Under the pieces are notes generated by a model. It ran no database searches, had not been told where the DNA came from, and worked only from the letters and a program-made list of their open reading frames with translations. Both the position numbers and the translations under genes were made by a program. Shown here piece after piece: positions 35,008 to 43,992 of a stretch of DNA of 64,000 bases. Every line of letters begins with the position of its first letter. The first letter of the stretch is position 1. This DNA is from Luteibacter aegosomatis (lineage in GTDB: Bacteria; Pseudomonadota; Gammaproteobacteria; Xanthomonadales; Rhodanobacteraceae): the NCBI RefSeq assembly GCF_023078455.1, contig NZ_CP095740.1, positions 2,778,001 to 2,842,000 on the forward strand, read 5' to 3'.

Positions 35008-35209
35008 GCGGCGCATCACCAACACCATCCGCACGCTGCGCTTCATGGCGGGCGAAATGACCCAGGCCGATCTCGGTCGACGGGTGGGCGTCACGCGCCA
35101 GACCATCGCCGCCGTGGAGGCGGGCAAGTATTCGCCCAGCCTGGAGTGTGCTTTTCGCATCGCCGAGGTCTTCGGAAAGCCCATCGGGGACGTTTTCTCG
35201 TGGGAATGA
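35000..35209 (+). CDS. Small Xre/Cro-family regulator
   Basis: A 69-residue single helix-turn-helix protein: M-T-Q-A-D-L-G-R-R-V-G-V-T-R-Q-T-I-A-A-V-E is the DNA-binding core, and the tail G-K-P-I-G-D-V-F is typical of the YozG-like short Xre branch. The start is GTG at 35000, inside the upstream gene. It probably controls its own two-gene unit, perhaps through the palindrome at 34503-34540. Confidence 0.9.
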   Translation: MSERRITNTIRTLRFMAGEMTQADLGRRVGVTRQTIAAVEAGKYSPSLECAFRIAEVFGKPIGDVFSWE

Positions 35210-35282
35210 CGCACCGCACCGACATCGCCTCGCTGCCCGCGTGATTGTCTAACACCGCTCGCCGCACCTATCCTCGCCCGCC

Positions 35283-35657
35283 ATGCCTTCCCGTCCGGCC
35301 AACGTGTTCCGATGCCTGCGCTCCCACAAGGGAGCGTGGATGCTCGTGTTCGCGGCGATCCTCATCAAGATCATGACGGCCACGGCATGCATGCTGGACG
35401 GCCCGCGCGTCGTCGATGCCACCGCGGTCGCCGCGAGCGAGATCGCGATGCAGGCACAGACGATCGACGATCAGGGTGACGACTGCCTGCTCGGCGAATC
35501 CGGCGGTTGCCATTGCGCCTGCGCCCACGCCATGACGTTGCCGGCCGTCGCCTTCCACCTCGCACTGACGGTTCGCCCGATGCCCGTGGACATCCATCCA
35601 CCGGTCACGCCCTCGTTGCGCACCATCGGCTCCCTGTTACGCCCACCCATCGCCTGA
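35283..35657 (+). CDS. Cysteine/histidine-rich CopL- or DUF2946-like protein
   Basis: A 124-residue protein with a hydrophobic N-terminal segment (about 18-37). Its metal-binding-looking cluster is D-C-L-L-G-E-S-G-G-C-H-C-A-C-A-H-A (about 67-83). Similar short proteins lie ahead of copper or Czc operons in Xanthomonadales and are called CopL-like regulatory or metal-binding proteins. It sits 67 bases before the czcC-like gene on the same strand. A role in sensing or buffering metal is inferred from position and Cys/His content only. Confidence 0.65.
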   Translation: MPSRPANVFRCLRSHKGAWMLVFAAILIKIMTATACMLDGPRVVDATAVAASEIAMQAQTIDDQGDDCLLGESGGCHCACAHAMTLPAVAFHLALTVRPMPVDIHPPVTPSLRTIGSLLRPPIA

Positions 35658-35724
35658 GTGCCCGATAGGCGCGCCGCCGCATTCGCGGCGGCGCGAATCG
35701 TTCGTGCCTTAGGAGATATCCCCC

Positions 35725-36999
35725 ATGTTTTTTCGACGTGCAGCGCCGCGCGGCGCCTTGTGCGTGTTGCTTGCCGCCTCCGCCATGACCGGCGCCGGCG
35801 CGGCGGAAACCACCGCGCTTCCCCCTTCCCCGCCCCCCGTGCGCCGTGCCATCCGCGAACTGTGGGATACGAATCCCCAGGTGCAGGCCGCCGAGGCCAT
35901 GCTTCGTGCCGCGCGGGAGCGCACGCGTGGCGCCGCCCGGCCGGTCTACAACCCATCGATCCAGCTCGAAGGAGAAAACGCCGACGTCGATCGGCGCACC
36001 GCGGGTGCCAGCCTCACGCTGGACCTCTTCGGCAAGCGCAGGGCTCGCGTCGGCGAAGGCGATGCGAACGTACGCCTCCAGCAGGCGACGTACGTCCTCG
36101 CGCGTCGCGATGCCGCCCTGGACTGGTTGAAAGCCTGGTCCGGGGCAATCCTGGCGCGTGAGCAAAGCGAACTCGGTCGTCGCCGCCTGGAACTCATGCG
36201 GCGTTTCGACGAGCTCGCCGCGCAACGGCTGAAAGTGGGCGACGTCAGCAGCCCCGAACGCGACCTGGCCGGACTGGCGCTGGGCGAAGCCCAAATGCAG
36301 CAAGCGTCACTCGACGCCCAGCGCGCCGACGCGCTCGCCACGCTCGCCTCCCTTGGCGGCGATCCGAACGGCGATCTCCCTGCCCTGACTCACGACCTTC
36401 CGCCGGAGACGGCGTCGGTGTCGGCCGTACCGGTCGATGAACGCCCCGAGCTGATTCGCGCAGGGGCGGAGCAAGCGCGAGCGGAAGCCGCCGTCGTCGT
36501 CGCCGATCGCGCCCGTCGGCCGGATCCCACCGTCAGCCTGGCCGGCGGCAGCGTTCGCAGCGGTCCCCGCACGGATCGCGTGATCGGCGTCAGCGTATCG
36601 ATTCCGCTGCCCGTGCTCGACAACGGTCGTTACGCGGTGAGCGCCGCCCGGGCGGAAGCGGATGCGGCGTTCGCCTCGCACCGCGCGGCGATGCTGCGCT
36701 CGGAGGCTCGTCTCAAGCAGGCGCGGGCCACCTACGACGCGATGCGCGCGGCCAGCGAGGGGTTTCGCCGTGGCCGCACGGGTGCGTTCGACGAACGGGC
36801 GCGGCTGCTCGACCGCCTGTGGCAGGCCGGGGAGATCAGCACTTCCGATTACCTCGTGCAGTTGAAGCAGAGCCTCGACACCGCCCTCTCCGGCATCGCC
36901 CTCGAAAACCAGACCTGGCGGGCGTGGTTCGACTACCTCGCCGCCGCCGGCCGCCTGACCGAATGGGTCGACGGCTCCCTCAAGGATTCCTCCCCATGA
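35725..36999 (+). CDS. czcC: CzcC-like outer-membrane efflux protein
   Basis: A 424-residue outer-membrane factor of the TolC/CzcC branch. There is a signal peptide of about 26 residues and no lipobox. Two long alpha-hairpin regions with R-R-D-A-A-L-D-W-L and E-I-S-T-S-D-Y-L-V-Q-L-K-Q-S are recognisable. TAGGAGAT before the ATG is a strong ribosome site. The stop overlaps the next ATG (ATGA). Confidence 0.9.
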   Translation: MFFRRAAPRGALCVLLAASAMTGAGAAETTALPPSPPPVRRAIRELWDTNPQVQAAEAMLRAARERTRGAARPVYNPSIQLEGENADVDRRTAGASLTLDLFGKRRARVGEGDANVRLQQATYVLARRDAALDWLKAWSGAILAREQSELGRRRLELMRRFDELAAQRLKVGDVSSPERDLAGLALGEAQMQQASLDAQRADALATLASLGGDPNGDLPALTHDLPPETASVSAVPVDERPELIRAGAEQARAEAAVVVADRARRPDPTVSLAGGSVRSGPRTDRVIGVSVSIPLPVLDNGRYAVSAARAEADAAFASHRAAMLRSEARLKQARATYDAMRAASEGFRRGRTGAFDERARLLDRLWQAGEISTSDYLVQLKQSLDTALSGIALENQTWRAWFDYLAAAGRLTEWVDGSLKDSSP

Positions 37000-38087
37000 C
37001 GCGCACCTACTTTCGTTTTACCGTCGTCGCCTTTTCCTTGGCCCTTGCCCGCGCACCGGCCGCCTTCGCGCAGGACGCCGGTCCCCTCCTCCTCGATGCC
37101 GCCGCTATCAAGGCCGCCGGCATCACCGTCAGCACCGCGAACCGGCGCACATTGACCGACCAGGTGCGCGCGCCGGGCGAGGTGAAGGTCGATGCCTATT
37201 CCACCGCGCTGGTCTCGCCGCGCGTGGCATCCCAGGTCGTCGCGCGCAAGGCGAAACTCGGTGACGTGGTGAAAGCCGGCCAGCCGTTGGTGGTGCTTTC
37301 CAGCGTCGAGGTCGCCGACACCCAGGGACAGCTCATCGTCGCCAGCCAGGACTGGAACCGCGTGGCCTCGCTCGGTCCCCAAGCCGTGTCCGCGCGACGC
37401 TACAACGAGGCGCTGGTCCAGCGTGACCAGGCCAAGGCCAGGCTGAAAGCGTACGGGCTCTCCGACGGCCAGATCGCCCACCTCGTCAAACGCGGTTCCG
37501 CCGCTGCCGACGGCCGTTTCGAATTGCTCGCGACGCAAGCCGGACGCATCACCACCGACGACTTCGTCGTGGGCGAACGCATCGAGCCGGGCCGCGTCCT
37601 GTTTACGCTGGCGGCGGAATCTTCCGTATGGGTCGAAGCGCGGCTGGCGCCGGACATGGCCGAACAGGTGCGTCCCGGTGCATCCGTGACCGTTCTCGCG
37701 CACGGCGCCGAGCGAAAAGGTCGCGTCATACAGCGTTCCCACCAGACCGACGAGAAGACGCGCACCGTCGCCGTGCGCATCCAGGTGCCGAACGAGAACG
37801 ACCTGCTCCATCCCGGCGAACTGGTGGAATGCCGCATTACCATGCCGTCCACGACCGAACGCCTGGCGGTGCCCGCGGAATCCGTCGTGCTGTTGCAGAA
37901 CCAGCCCAGCGTGTTCACCCGCGGCAAGCGGCCCGGCCAGTTCGAAGCGACCGCCGTCGACGTCGGCGACACCCGCGACGGCTGGACCGAGATCAAGCGA
38001 GGACTCTCCACCGGCACGCCTTACGTGAGCAAGGGCGCGTTCGTCCTGAAGGCGCGCGTCCTGCGTTCGCAGCTGGGAGACGAGTGA
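36996..38087 (+). CDS. czcB: CzcB-like periplasmic adaptor
   Basis: A 363-residue membrane-fusion protein with a cleavable signal peptide ending A-F-A. The order is the usual barrel-sandwich/lipoyl region (G-E-V-K-V-D-A-Y, about 55-115), alpha hairpin, beta barrel, then R-T-V-A-V-R-I-Q-V-P-N-E-N-D-L-L-H-P-G, the HlyD_D23 hallmark of metal adaptors. It links CzcA-like pump and CzcC-like channel. No His-rich N-terminal metal-binding stretch is seen. Confidence 0.92.
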   Translation: MTRTYFRFTVVAFSLALARAPAAFAQDAGPLLLDAAAIKAAGITVSTANRRTLTDQVRAPGEVKVDAYSTALVSPRVASQVVARKAKLGDVVKAGQPLVVLSSVEVADTQGQLIVASQDWNRVASLGPQAVSARRYNEALVQRDQAKARLKAYGLSDGQIAHLVKRGSAAADGRFELLATQAGRITTDDFVVGERIEPGRVLFTLAAESSVWVEARLAPDMAEQVRPGASVTVLAHGAERKGRVIQRSHQTDEKTRTVAVRIQVPNENDLLHPGELVECRITMPSTTERLAVPAESVVLLQNQPSVFTRGKRPGQFEATAVDVGDTRDGWTEIKRGLSTGTPYVSKGAFVLKARVLRSQLGDE

Positions 38088-41000
38088 TGCTGGCACGCCT
38101 CGTCGAACTGTCCTTGAAGTACAAGGTGCTGGTACTCATCGCCTTCGCGGTGATCGGCGCGCTGGGTTACCGGGCGGTGAGAAGCCTGCCGATCGACGCG
38201 TTTCCCGACGTGACCCCGGTACAGGTCAACGTCTACACCGAGGCGTCCGGCCTCGCCGCCGAAGACGTCGAACAACTGCTCACCACCCCGGTCGAATCCG
38301 CCCTGGCCGGCCTGCCGAAGGTGCAGGACATCCGCTCGGTGAGCCTCTTCGGCCTGTCCTACGTGTCGGTGTACTTCGACGACGACGTGGACATCTACTT
38401 CGCGCGGCAACAGGTGAACGAGCGTCTGCAGCAGGTGGGCGACCGCCTGCCCGCGGGCTACGGCAAGCCCGAGATGGGGCCCAACACCTCCGGTCTCGGC
38501 CAGGTGTTCTGGTATACGGTGGAGCGCGCCGACGACACCCTGAAGAACGCGCCCTCCGACATGGACCTGCGCACGCTCCAGGACTGGACGGTGCGCCTGA
38601 TCCTGCGCACCGCGCCGGGCGTGGACGACGTCACGTCGTGGGGCGGCCGGCAGAAGCAATACCAGGTGCGCATCGATCCCATGCGGCTGATCGCGCACGA
38701 GCTCGGCTTCAAGGACGTGATCCAGGCGCTCGAGGCGAACAACGCGCAGGTCGGCGGCAACGTCATCGACGTGGGTCGCGAACAATACCTGGTGCGCGGG
38801 CTCGGCCTGGTGAAGGACGCGAAGGACATCGGCAACATCGTGCTCAAGAGCGAAGACGGCACGCCGGTCTACGTGCGCGATGTCGCCAGCGTGACCGAAG
38901 CCGGTGCGCCGCGCTCGGGGGCCGTCACCCGCGACGGCAAGGAAGTGGTGATGGGCCAGGCCCTGGCCCGCATCGGGGAAAACGCCAAGAGCGTGGTCGA
39001 TGCGGTCAAGGCGAAGCTCGACACGGTGAAGCGGGCCTTGCCCGCAGGCACCGTCGTCAAACCCGTCTACGAGCGCACCGACCTCGTCGACGCCGCCGTC
39101 GGCACCGCCGTGCGCGCGCTGGTGGAAGGATCCATCCTCGTCGCGGCGATCCTGTTCCTCTTCCTCGGCGAACTGCGCAGCGCGTTCATCGTGGTGGTGA
39201 CGCTGCCGCTGGCGATGCTGATCGCCTTCATCGGCATGGAACGGGCGGGCCTCTCGGCCAACCTGATGTCCCTGGCCGGACTCGCCATCGGCATCGGCAT
39301 GATGGTGGACGGCGCCGTGGTGATGGTGGAAAACGCCTTCCGCATCATGGCGGAGACGAAGGCACGCGGCGAACCCGTCGACAAGACCGCCGCCGTACTC
39401 CACGCAGCGCGTGAAGTGGCGAGCCCCGTCGCCTTCGCGATCCTCATCATCATCGTGGTCTTCCTGCCGCTGTTCGGCCTGCAGGGTCTCGAAGGCAAGA
39501 TGTTCAAGCCGATGGCGTTCAACATCGGCTTCGCGATGGCGGGATCGCTGCTGCTCTCGCTGACCCTGATTCCCGTACTCGCCGCCTTGATCCTCAAGCC
39601 CAAGGAGGAAAAAGACACCCGCCTCGTCGCCTGCCTCAAGCGCGCCTACGGAAGGGTACTGGCGTGGTCGCTAGGCCATCGCAAATCGGTGATCGGCATC
39701 GCGGCCGTTGCCTTGCTGGGCGCCCTCGCCCTGTTTCCCTTCCTCGGCAAGGAGTTCATGCCCAACCTGCGCGAGGGCGCGATCATGTGGCGCATCACCT
39801 CCATTCCTTCGGCGTCGCTGGATGAATCCATCGCGATTTCCCACCGGGTAGCCGAGCGGATCAAGTCACGCTTCCCCGAAGTGGACACCACGCTGGCGAT
39901 GATCGGCCGCGCGGAAAAGGGCGAAACCGCCGACGTCAATTACATGGAGGTCTACACGCCGCTCAAGCCGAAAGCGCAATGGCGCAAGGGGCAGACGCTC
40001 GAAGGCATCGAGGACGACATGCAGGCGGAATTGACCGACCTCCTGCCCACCGCGGTGGTGAGCTACACCCAACCTATCCAGATGCGTATCGAGGAACTGA
40101 TTTCCGGCGTGCGTGCCACCCTCGCCTTGAAGCTCTACGGCGACGACCTGGGCGAGCTCGACCGCACCAGCGCGAAGATCAAGAACGTACTGGCCGGCGT
40201 GCCGGGCGTGGCCGACCTTGCCCTGGAGGCCAACCTCGGCAAGCCGCAGGTCCGCATCGACGTGGATCGCGACGCGCTTGCCCGGTATGGCCTGAACGCC
40301 GAAGACATCCTCACCGTGGTACGCAACGGCATCGGCGGCGAGCCGGTCGGCACGCTGCTCGACGGCGTGAGGCGATTCGACATGACCGTGCGCCTGGACG
40401 ACGCGAACAAGGCCACGATCCAGGATATCGAACGCATCCCCATGCGCACGCCGTCGGGTGCGTTGGTACGGCTCGACCAGGTGGCGACCGTGAGCACGGC
40501 CGAGGGCTACTCGTTCATCCGCCGCGAACAGCTCCAGCGCTACGCGGTGATCCAGATGGACGTGCGCGGCCGCGACATCGACGGCTTCGTGCAGGACGCC
40601 AACGCGGCCATCGCCCGGGCGGTGAAGCTACCGACCGGCTATTACACCGAATGGGGCGGCGCCTTCGAGAACCAGCAACGCGCCCTGAAGCGCCTGGCCG
40701 TCATCGTACCGGCGACGATCTTCCTCATCTTCGTGCTGCTCTACACGGCGTTCAACTCGGTGCGCCATGCGGCGCTCATCCTCGCCAACGTACCGTTCGC
40801 GACCATCGGCGGCATCGTCGGCCTCTACGTCACCGGGCAATACCTGTCGGTGCCCTCGGCCATCGGCTTCATCGCGGTCTTCGGCGTGGCGATGCTCAAC
40901 GGCATCGTGCTGGTGAGCTTCCTCAACGAGCAACGACAGGCCGGTTTGGGTATCCGCGAATCGGTGGTGAGGGGCACCGCCCTGCGCCTGCGGCCCGTGC

Positions 41001-41221
41001 TGATGACGGCCAGCGTCGCCATCCTGGGCCTGGTGCCCATGTTGCTGTCCTCGGGCGTAGGCGCCGAGACCCAGCGGCCGCTGGCGACGGTGGTGGTGGG
41101 CGGCCTCATCACCTCCACCCTGCTCACCCTGGTGCTGCTGCCGGTGCTGTATGACGGCATGGAGCGGCGACGGGAGAAGCGGCTTGGCGGGCCTGCCGAC
41201 GGACCATCCGGCCATCGGTGA
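38087..41221 (+). CDS. czcA: CzcA/CusA-type heavy-metal RND transporter
   Basis: A 1,044-residue proton-driven pump. The N terminus S-L-P-I-D-A-F-P-D-V-T-P and T-E-A-S-G-L-A-A-E-D-V-E-Q are the HME-RND opening. Twelve helices and two large periplasmic loops are apparent. The helix 4 motif reads G-I-G-M-M-V-D-G-A-V-V-M-V-E-N: DGA resembles CzcA (Zn/Co/Cd), but the AIGIG spacing before it resembles CusA (Cu/Ag). The metal is therefore undecided. It starts one base inside the czcB stop (TGATG). The operon has no two-component regulator in view. Confidence 0.93.
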   Translation: MLARLVELSLKYKVLVLIAFAVIGALGYRAVRSLPIDAFPDVTPVQVNVYTEASGLAAEDVEQLLTTPVESALAGLPKVQDIRSVSLFGLSYVSVYFDDDVDIYFARQQVNERLQQVGDRLPAGYGKPEMGPNTSGLGQVFWYTVERADDTLKNAPSDMDLRTLQDWTVRLILRTAPGVDDVTSWGGRQKQYQVRIDPMRLIAHELGFKDVIQALEANNAQVGGNVIDVGREQYLVRGLGLVKDAKDIGNIVLKSEDGTPVYVRDVASVTEAGAPRSGAVTRDGKEVVMGQALARIGENAKSVVDAVKAKLDTVKRALPAGTVVKPVYERTDLVDAAVGTAVRALVEGSILVAAILFLFLGELRSAFIVVVTLPLAMLIAFIGMERAGLSANLMSLAGLAIGIGMMVDGAVVMVENAFRIMAETKARGEPVDKTAAVLHAAREVASPVAFAILIIIVVFLPLFGLQGLEGKMFKPMAFNIGFAMAGSLLLSLTLIPVLAALILKPKEEKDTRLVACLKRAYGRVLAWSLGHRKSVIGIAAVALLGALALFPFLGKEFMPNLREGAIMWRITSIPSASLDESIAISHRVAERIKSRFPEVDTTLAMIGRAEKGETADVNYMEVYTPLKPKAQWRKGQTLEGIEDDMQAELTDLLPTAVVSYTQPIQMRIEELISGVRATLALKLYGDDLGELDRTSAKIKNVLAGVPGVADLALEANLGKPQVRIDVDRDALARYGLNAEDILTVVRNGIGGEPVGTLLDGVRRFDMTVRLDDANKATIQDIERIPMRTPSGALVRLDQVATVSTAEGYSFIRREQLQRYAVIQMDVRGRDIDGFVQDANAAIARAVKLPTGYYTEWGGAFENQQRALKRLAVIVPATIFLIFVLLYTAFNSVRHAALILANVPFATIGGIVGLYVTGQYLSVPSAIGFIAVFGVAMLNGIVLVSFLNEQRQAGLGIRESVVRGTALRLRPVLMTASVAILGLVPMLLSSGVGAETQRPLATVVVGGLITSTLLTLVLLPVLYDGMERRREKRLGGPADGPSGHR

Positions 41222-41268
41222 GTCCCTGTTGGCAGAGCCGAACATCGCTGATAAGATGCACGGCTCGT

Positions 41269-41344
<76 letters not shown>

Positions 41345-41357
41345 ACTATCCAGAGAC

Positions 41358-41388
41358 AAAAGGCCAGGGCATCGCGCTCTGGCCTTTT
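41358..41388. terminator. Bidirectional terminator between tRNA-Ala and the hydrolase gene
   Basis: AAAAGGCCAG (41358-41367) pairs with CTGGCCTTTT (41379-41388) around an 11-base loop. The T-rich end serves the tRNA; the A-rich end gives a U tract for the minus-strand hydrolase gene, whose stop is 5 bases away. Confidence 0.9.
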
Positions 41389-41393
41389 GTTTT

Positions 41394-42296
41394 CTATCGG
41401 GGTGCCGTCGCAAGCCACTTCAGCAGGGCCTGCGAGAGCTCCGTCCGCTTGTCCGAGTACGCATGATCGGTCGGCAGGTGAAGTGTCGCTATCCGCGCAT
41501 CGCCCGCCTGACGAAGTGCATTAACGAACGCCTGATTGGCGGACGCGAGCCCGTCGTCCGAGGTGACCACAAGCACCGGCCGATCCTTGATCGCCTTAGC
41601 CTTCGAGACCAACGCCCAGTCCGCCGCATGATCCGACAGCTCCGTCGCCAGGCTATCGGGCGTGCATCCGCTGAGCGGCGCCATGCCTTCGGCGGCCAGC
41701 GCCGACGCCGTCTTCGTGATCGCGTTCGCCCGGGAATCCCGTTCCTGCAACTGCCCTGCCCGCCCGGCCATGTCGGCGGCCGAGATGAGGGCCACGCCCT
41801 GGATGGCGGGGTCGGCGGCCGCGGCCTGCACGGCCATCATCCCGCCCATGCTGTGGCCGACGAGCACGATCCTCGACGGGTCCAGGCGCAGGCGTTTGGC
41901 ATTCTCCGGCTCGCGCAGATAGGCCAGCGCCGCCGCCACGTCCTCGATGGCGTGCGAGAAGGAGAAATCCCCCGGTGTGCCCCATGCACCACGGTAATTG
42001 AAGTAGAGAACGTCCCATCCCGCCCGGCGCATGTCCTGTGCGAGATCGAGGTTTCGTTCGTTGCCCGGGAAACCATGCAGCAGCACGACCACCGGATGCG
42101 GACCGGCGCCCGCGGCCACGTAGACCAACGCATTCATCGGCGATCCGTGGCTGGGGATCTGCATGGTTTCCATCGAGGCTTTCGCTTCGTTCGACGATGT
42201 CGAAGCGACATTCCCGCCACGGGCGTGTGCGGGAACAAAGGCGGCGCATAGCGAAAGGCAAACCGCGAACCACGCGGACGTGACGTAGACCTTCAT
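41394..42296 (-). CDS. Exported alpha/beta-hydrolase (dienelactone hydrolase-like)
   Basis: A 300-residue protein with a signal peptide (M-K-V-Y-V-T-S-A-W-F, cleaved after A-H-A). The oxyanion block is V-V-V-L-L-H-G-F-P-G-N (about 69-79), the nucleophile elbow is G-H-S-M-G-G (about 143-148), and acid and His follow near T-S-D-D-G and D-H-A-Y-S. GAGGAGG lies 6 bases before the ATG at 42296. Secreted hydrolases of this shape act on esters or lipids; the substrate is unknown. It is a single-gene unit. Confidence 0.87.
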   Translation of the reverse strand: MKVYVTSAWFAVCLSLCAAFVPAHARGGNVASTSSNEAKASMETMQIPSHGSPMNALVYVAAGAGPHPVVVLLHGFPGNERNLDLAQDMRRAGWDVLYFNYRGAWGTPGDFSFSHAIEDVAAALAYLREPENAKRLRLDPSRIVLVGHSMGGMMAVQAAAADPAIQGVALISAADMAGRAGQLQERDSRANAITKTASALAAEGMAPLSGCTPDSLATELSDHAADWALVSKAKAIKDRPVLVVTSDDGLASANQAFVNALRQAGDARIATLHLPTDHAYSDKRTELSQALLKWLATAPR

Positions 42297-42836
42297 GTAG
42301 CCTCCTCGATTGAGCATCCCGAAACATGTCCGGCGCGCTGCGCAGGATGACAGACAACCCGACGTTGTTTTGCTGGGGCAGTCGCGTTGCCCGCGCTCTT
42401 GCCATGTACGCGTCGCGGGCAAACATCGCTCGATGCGGTGAAGACGCGCGGGCCGGAGGTGTTTCGACCACCTCCGAGCTGCTCACCAAAACCAACTGTC
42501 CAGGAGTTGATCGTGGCTGACCACCATCATACGGCACCCGTTCGCCCGCCGAATCCCCCCGGCGACATCCCCGCCGGTTACCGGGCCGTCTGCGTCCCCC
42601 GCAGACACGGTGGAAGAACCGCGGCGCAGCCGTCTTTTTACGATATCTCTCGGCCGTTTCACCCGGCGGGTAGCCGCGTGGGCCGATGGCTCTGGCGTTG
42701 GAGGCCATCGCCACGCTGATGCATATGGGTGTGCAGTGTGCCGCGCAAGCCCATGCGCGCATGACGTGGGCGCAGGCGGAATGCCCGGATACCTGACGTC
42801 ACGGCACACGTCAGGTATTCGTGGAGTACCGACGCG
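42297..42836. other. 540-base stretch with only doubtful small ORFs
   Basis: The region lies between an outward hydrolase promoter and mqsA. It holds a hairpin CGGAGGTG-TTTCGAC-CACCTCCG at 42454-42476, followed by CAGGAG and a GTG at 42513 that opens a 68-codon frame rich in Pro, Arg and Trp. A separate 36-codon frame, M-A-L-A-L-E-A-I-A-T-L-M, runs at 42686-42796 and looks more helix-like. Neither is recognisable. They may be gene remnants. Confidence 0.45.
42513..42719 (+). CDS. Possible small protein of unknown function
   Basis: A 68-codon frame starting with GTG, preceded by CAGGAG at a good 6-base spacing. It opens A-D-H-H-H-T-A-P-V-R-P-P-N-P-P-G-D and ends with a Trp/Arg cluster. No family was recognised, and the basic Pro-rich content could be chance in GC-rich DNA. 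I keep it only because of the ribosome site and the hairpin just upstream. Confidence 0.25.
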   Translation: MADHHHTAPVRPPNPPGDIPAGYRAVCVPRRHGGRTAAQPSFYDISRPFHPAGSRVGRWLWRWRPSPR

Positions 42837-43244
42837 TCAGGCGAGCCTGACTTCGTCCAGTAGATCAGGATGGCGATCCAGCAATCTGAGCAGCTTGACC
42901 AAGGCTAACGGCGGCCTCGTCTTGCCGTTCTCGTAGCGGGAGAACGCATTGACGCCGCCACCGAAGATCTCGGCCGCCTCACGCTGGTCCAGGTGAAGTT
43001 TTTTGCGCACGCTTGCAATGAACTGGGGGTCGACGATGGCGGCATTCACCTGCTTGTTGAACTGCATCATCAGTTCGCTGGTTCGGATCGACTCGCCCAT
43101 GTCGAGAACGGCTTCGCCACAGGTTGGGCAAAATTGGCCGGCCACGGATGGAATGACCGTGGTCTCACCCTTGTAGGTGTAAGGCATATCCCGACTATCG
43201 CGAATCAGTTCGGCGGCACCACACGCAGGGCATTTCATCGTCAT
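42837..43244 (-). CDS. mqsA: MqsA antitoxin
   Basis: A 135-residue antitoxin. The N-terminal zinc domain shows C-P-A-C (about 5-8) and C-P-T-C (about 39-42). The C-terminal Xre-like domain shows L-H-L-D-Q-R-E-A-A-E-I-F-G-G-G-V-N-A-F-S, then Y-E-N-G-K. It binds and blocks MqsR and represses the operon. The order toxin-then-antitoxin with an ATGA overlap is the mqsRA order. Confidence 0.95.
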   Translation of the reverse strand: MTMKCPACGAAELIRDSRDMPYTYKGETTVIPSVAGQFCPTCGEAVLDMGESIRTSELMMQFNKQVNAAIVDPQFIASVRKKLHLDQREAAEIFGGGVNAFSRYENGKTRPPLALVKLLRLLDRHPDLLDEVRLA

Positions 43245-43537
43245 AGCTCCTTGAAGGACACGATCACCACCTCGTCGATGATCGTCAGCTTCAGATACAC
43301 GTCACCCACCCGCGTACCGACACGGTAGACGTCATGCCACAGGGTGTGATCGGCGTAGGTGGTCATGCTCTTGTAAAAATCCGTCGACGACAACGCCATG
43401 AGTACATCCAGCATGCCCGACATCTCGAGGCCTAGATGGGACGCTCCGCGCGTCGCGGAGTACGTAGCGCGAACCCTGCCCGCTTCCACCCATGCCCTGA
43501 CGACAGACAGCTTGTGGTGAGGAGTTCCTTTCTCCAC
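43241..43537 (-). CDS. mqsR: MqsR mRNA interferase toxin
   Basis: A 98-residue RelE-like ribonuclease that cuts mRNA at GCU/GCA sites in E. coli. It aligns without gaps to E. coli MqsR as I recall that sequence: M-E-K-x-T-P-H opens it, and D-F-Y-K-S-M-T-T-Y plus D-H-T-x-W near residues 53-67 match. Key residues Lys56, Tyr81 and Lys96 are kept, but position 68 is His, where E. coli has Gln. The start is GTG at 43537; the frame has a stop just upstream. The operator lies 10 bases further up. Confidence 0.95.
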   Translation of the reverse strand: MEKGTPHHKLSVVRAWVEAGRVRATYSATRGASHLGLEMSGMLDVLMALSSTDFYKSMTTYADHTLWHDVYRVGTRVGDVYLKLTIIDEVVIVSFKEL

Positions 43538-43546
43538 GGCTCATCC

Positions 43547-43561
43547 TAACCTAGTTGGTTA
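43547..43561. promoter_or_regulatory. MqsA operator
   Basis: TAACC-TAGTT-GGTTA, closely like the E. coli mqsRA site TAACC-N5-GGTTA. It sits 10-24 bases upstream of the mqsR GTG. The half word AGTTGGTTA recurs at 43572-43580, exactly 19 bases further, so two repressor dimers might bind side by side. Confidence 0.78.
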
Positions 43562-43992
43562 TTTTTTGGCAAGTTGGTTAATGGCTGACGGCGGCGGCCA
43601 CCGTGGGCACGAAGCCTCAAGCCTTGCGCTCGTGATTCGTGACCGGCACGGACCTCTTGCCTGAGGAAGCTGGAGGATAAAGGGGTTTCCGAGGCCCTTC
43701 TTTAAGCACTCGTCTCGTACGTGCGCGGCCGAACTCGGAATAACGCGTCCGCTCAAACCTTCGCGAACGATCCCGACATCACGGCGGCGAAATCGGCCTG
43801 TCCCGCAGGCACGGAACTGACGGCAATCGCACGGAGGAAACAGGGAGGCGACATCCCAGCGGAAATGTCATGAGGTGCGGGTCGGTCCGGAACCACACAG
43901 GGGTTGGGATGCACGACGGCGTTCCCTTCCCGGCGATCCGGCAAGACGTTGAATCCCGAGCGGTCCGGATTCGTCACGGAAAACCGGGGCCT
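43562..43992. other. 431-base stretch, no supported gene
   Basis: The region covers the upstream flank of mqsRA and the end of the autotransporter unit. Two minus-strand frames of 65 and 74 codons exist, but they have no ribosome site or recognisable sequence. The composition is slightly less GC-rich than the surroundings near 43560-43600. Confidence 0.5.
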
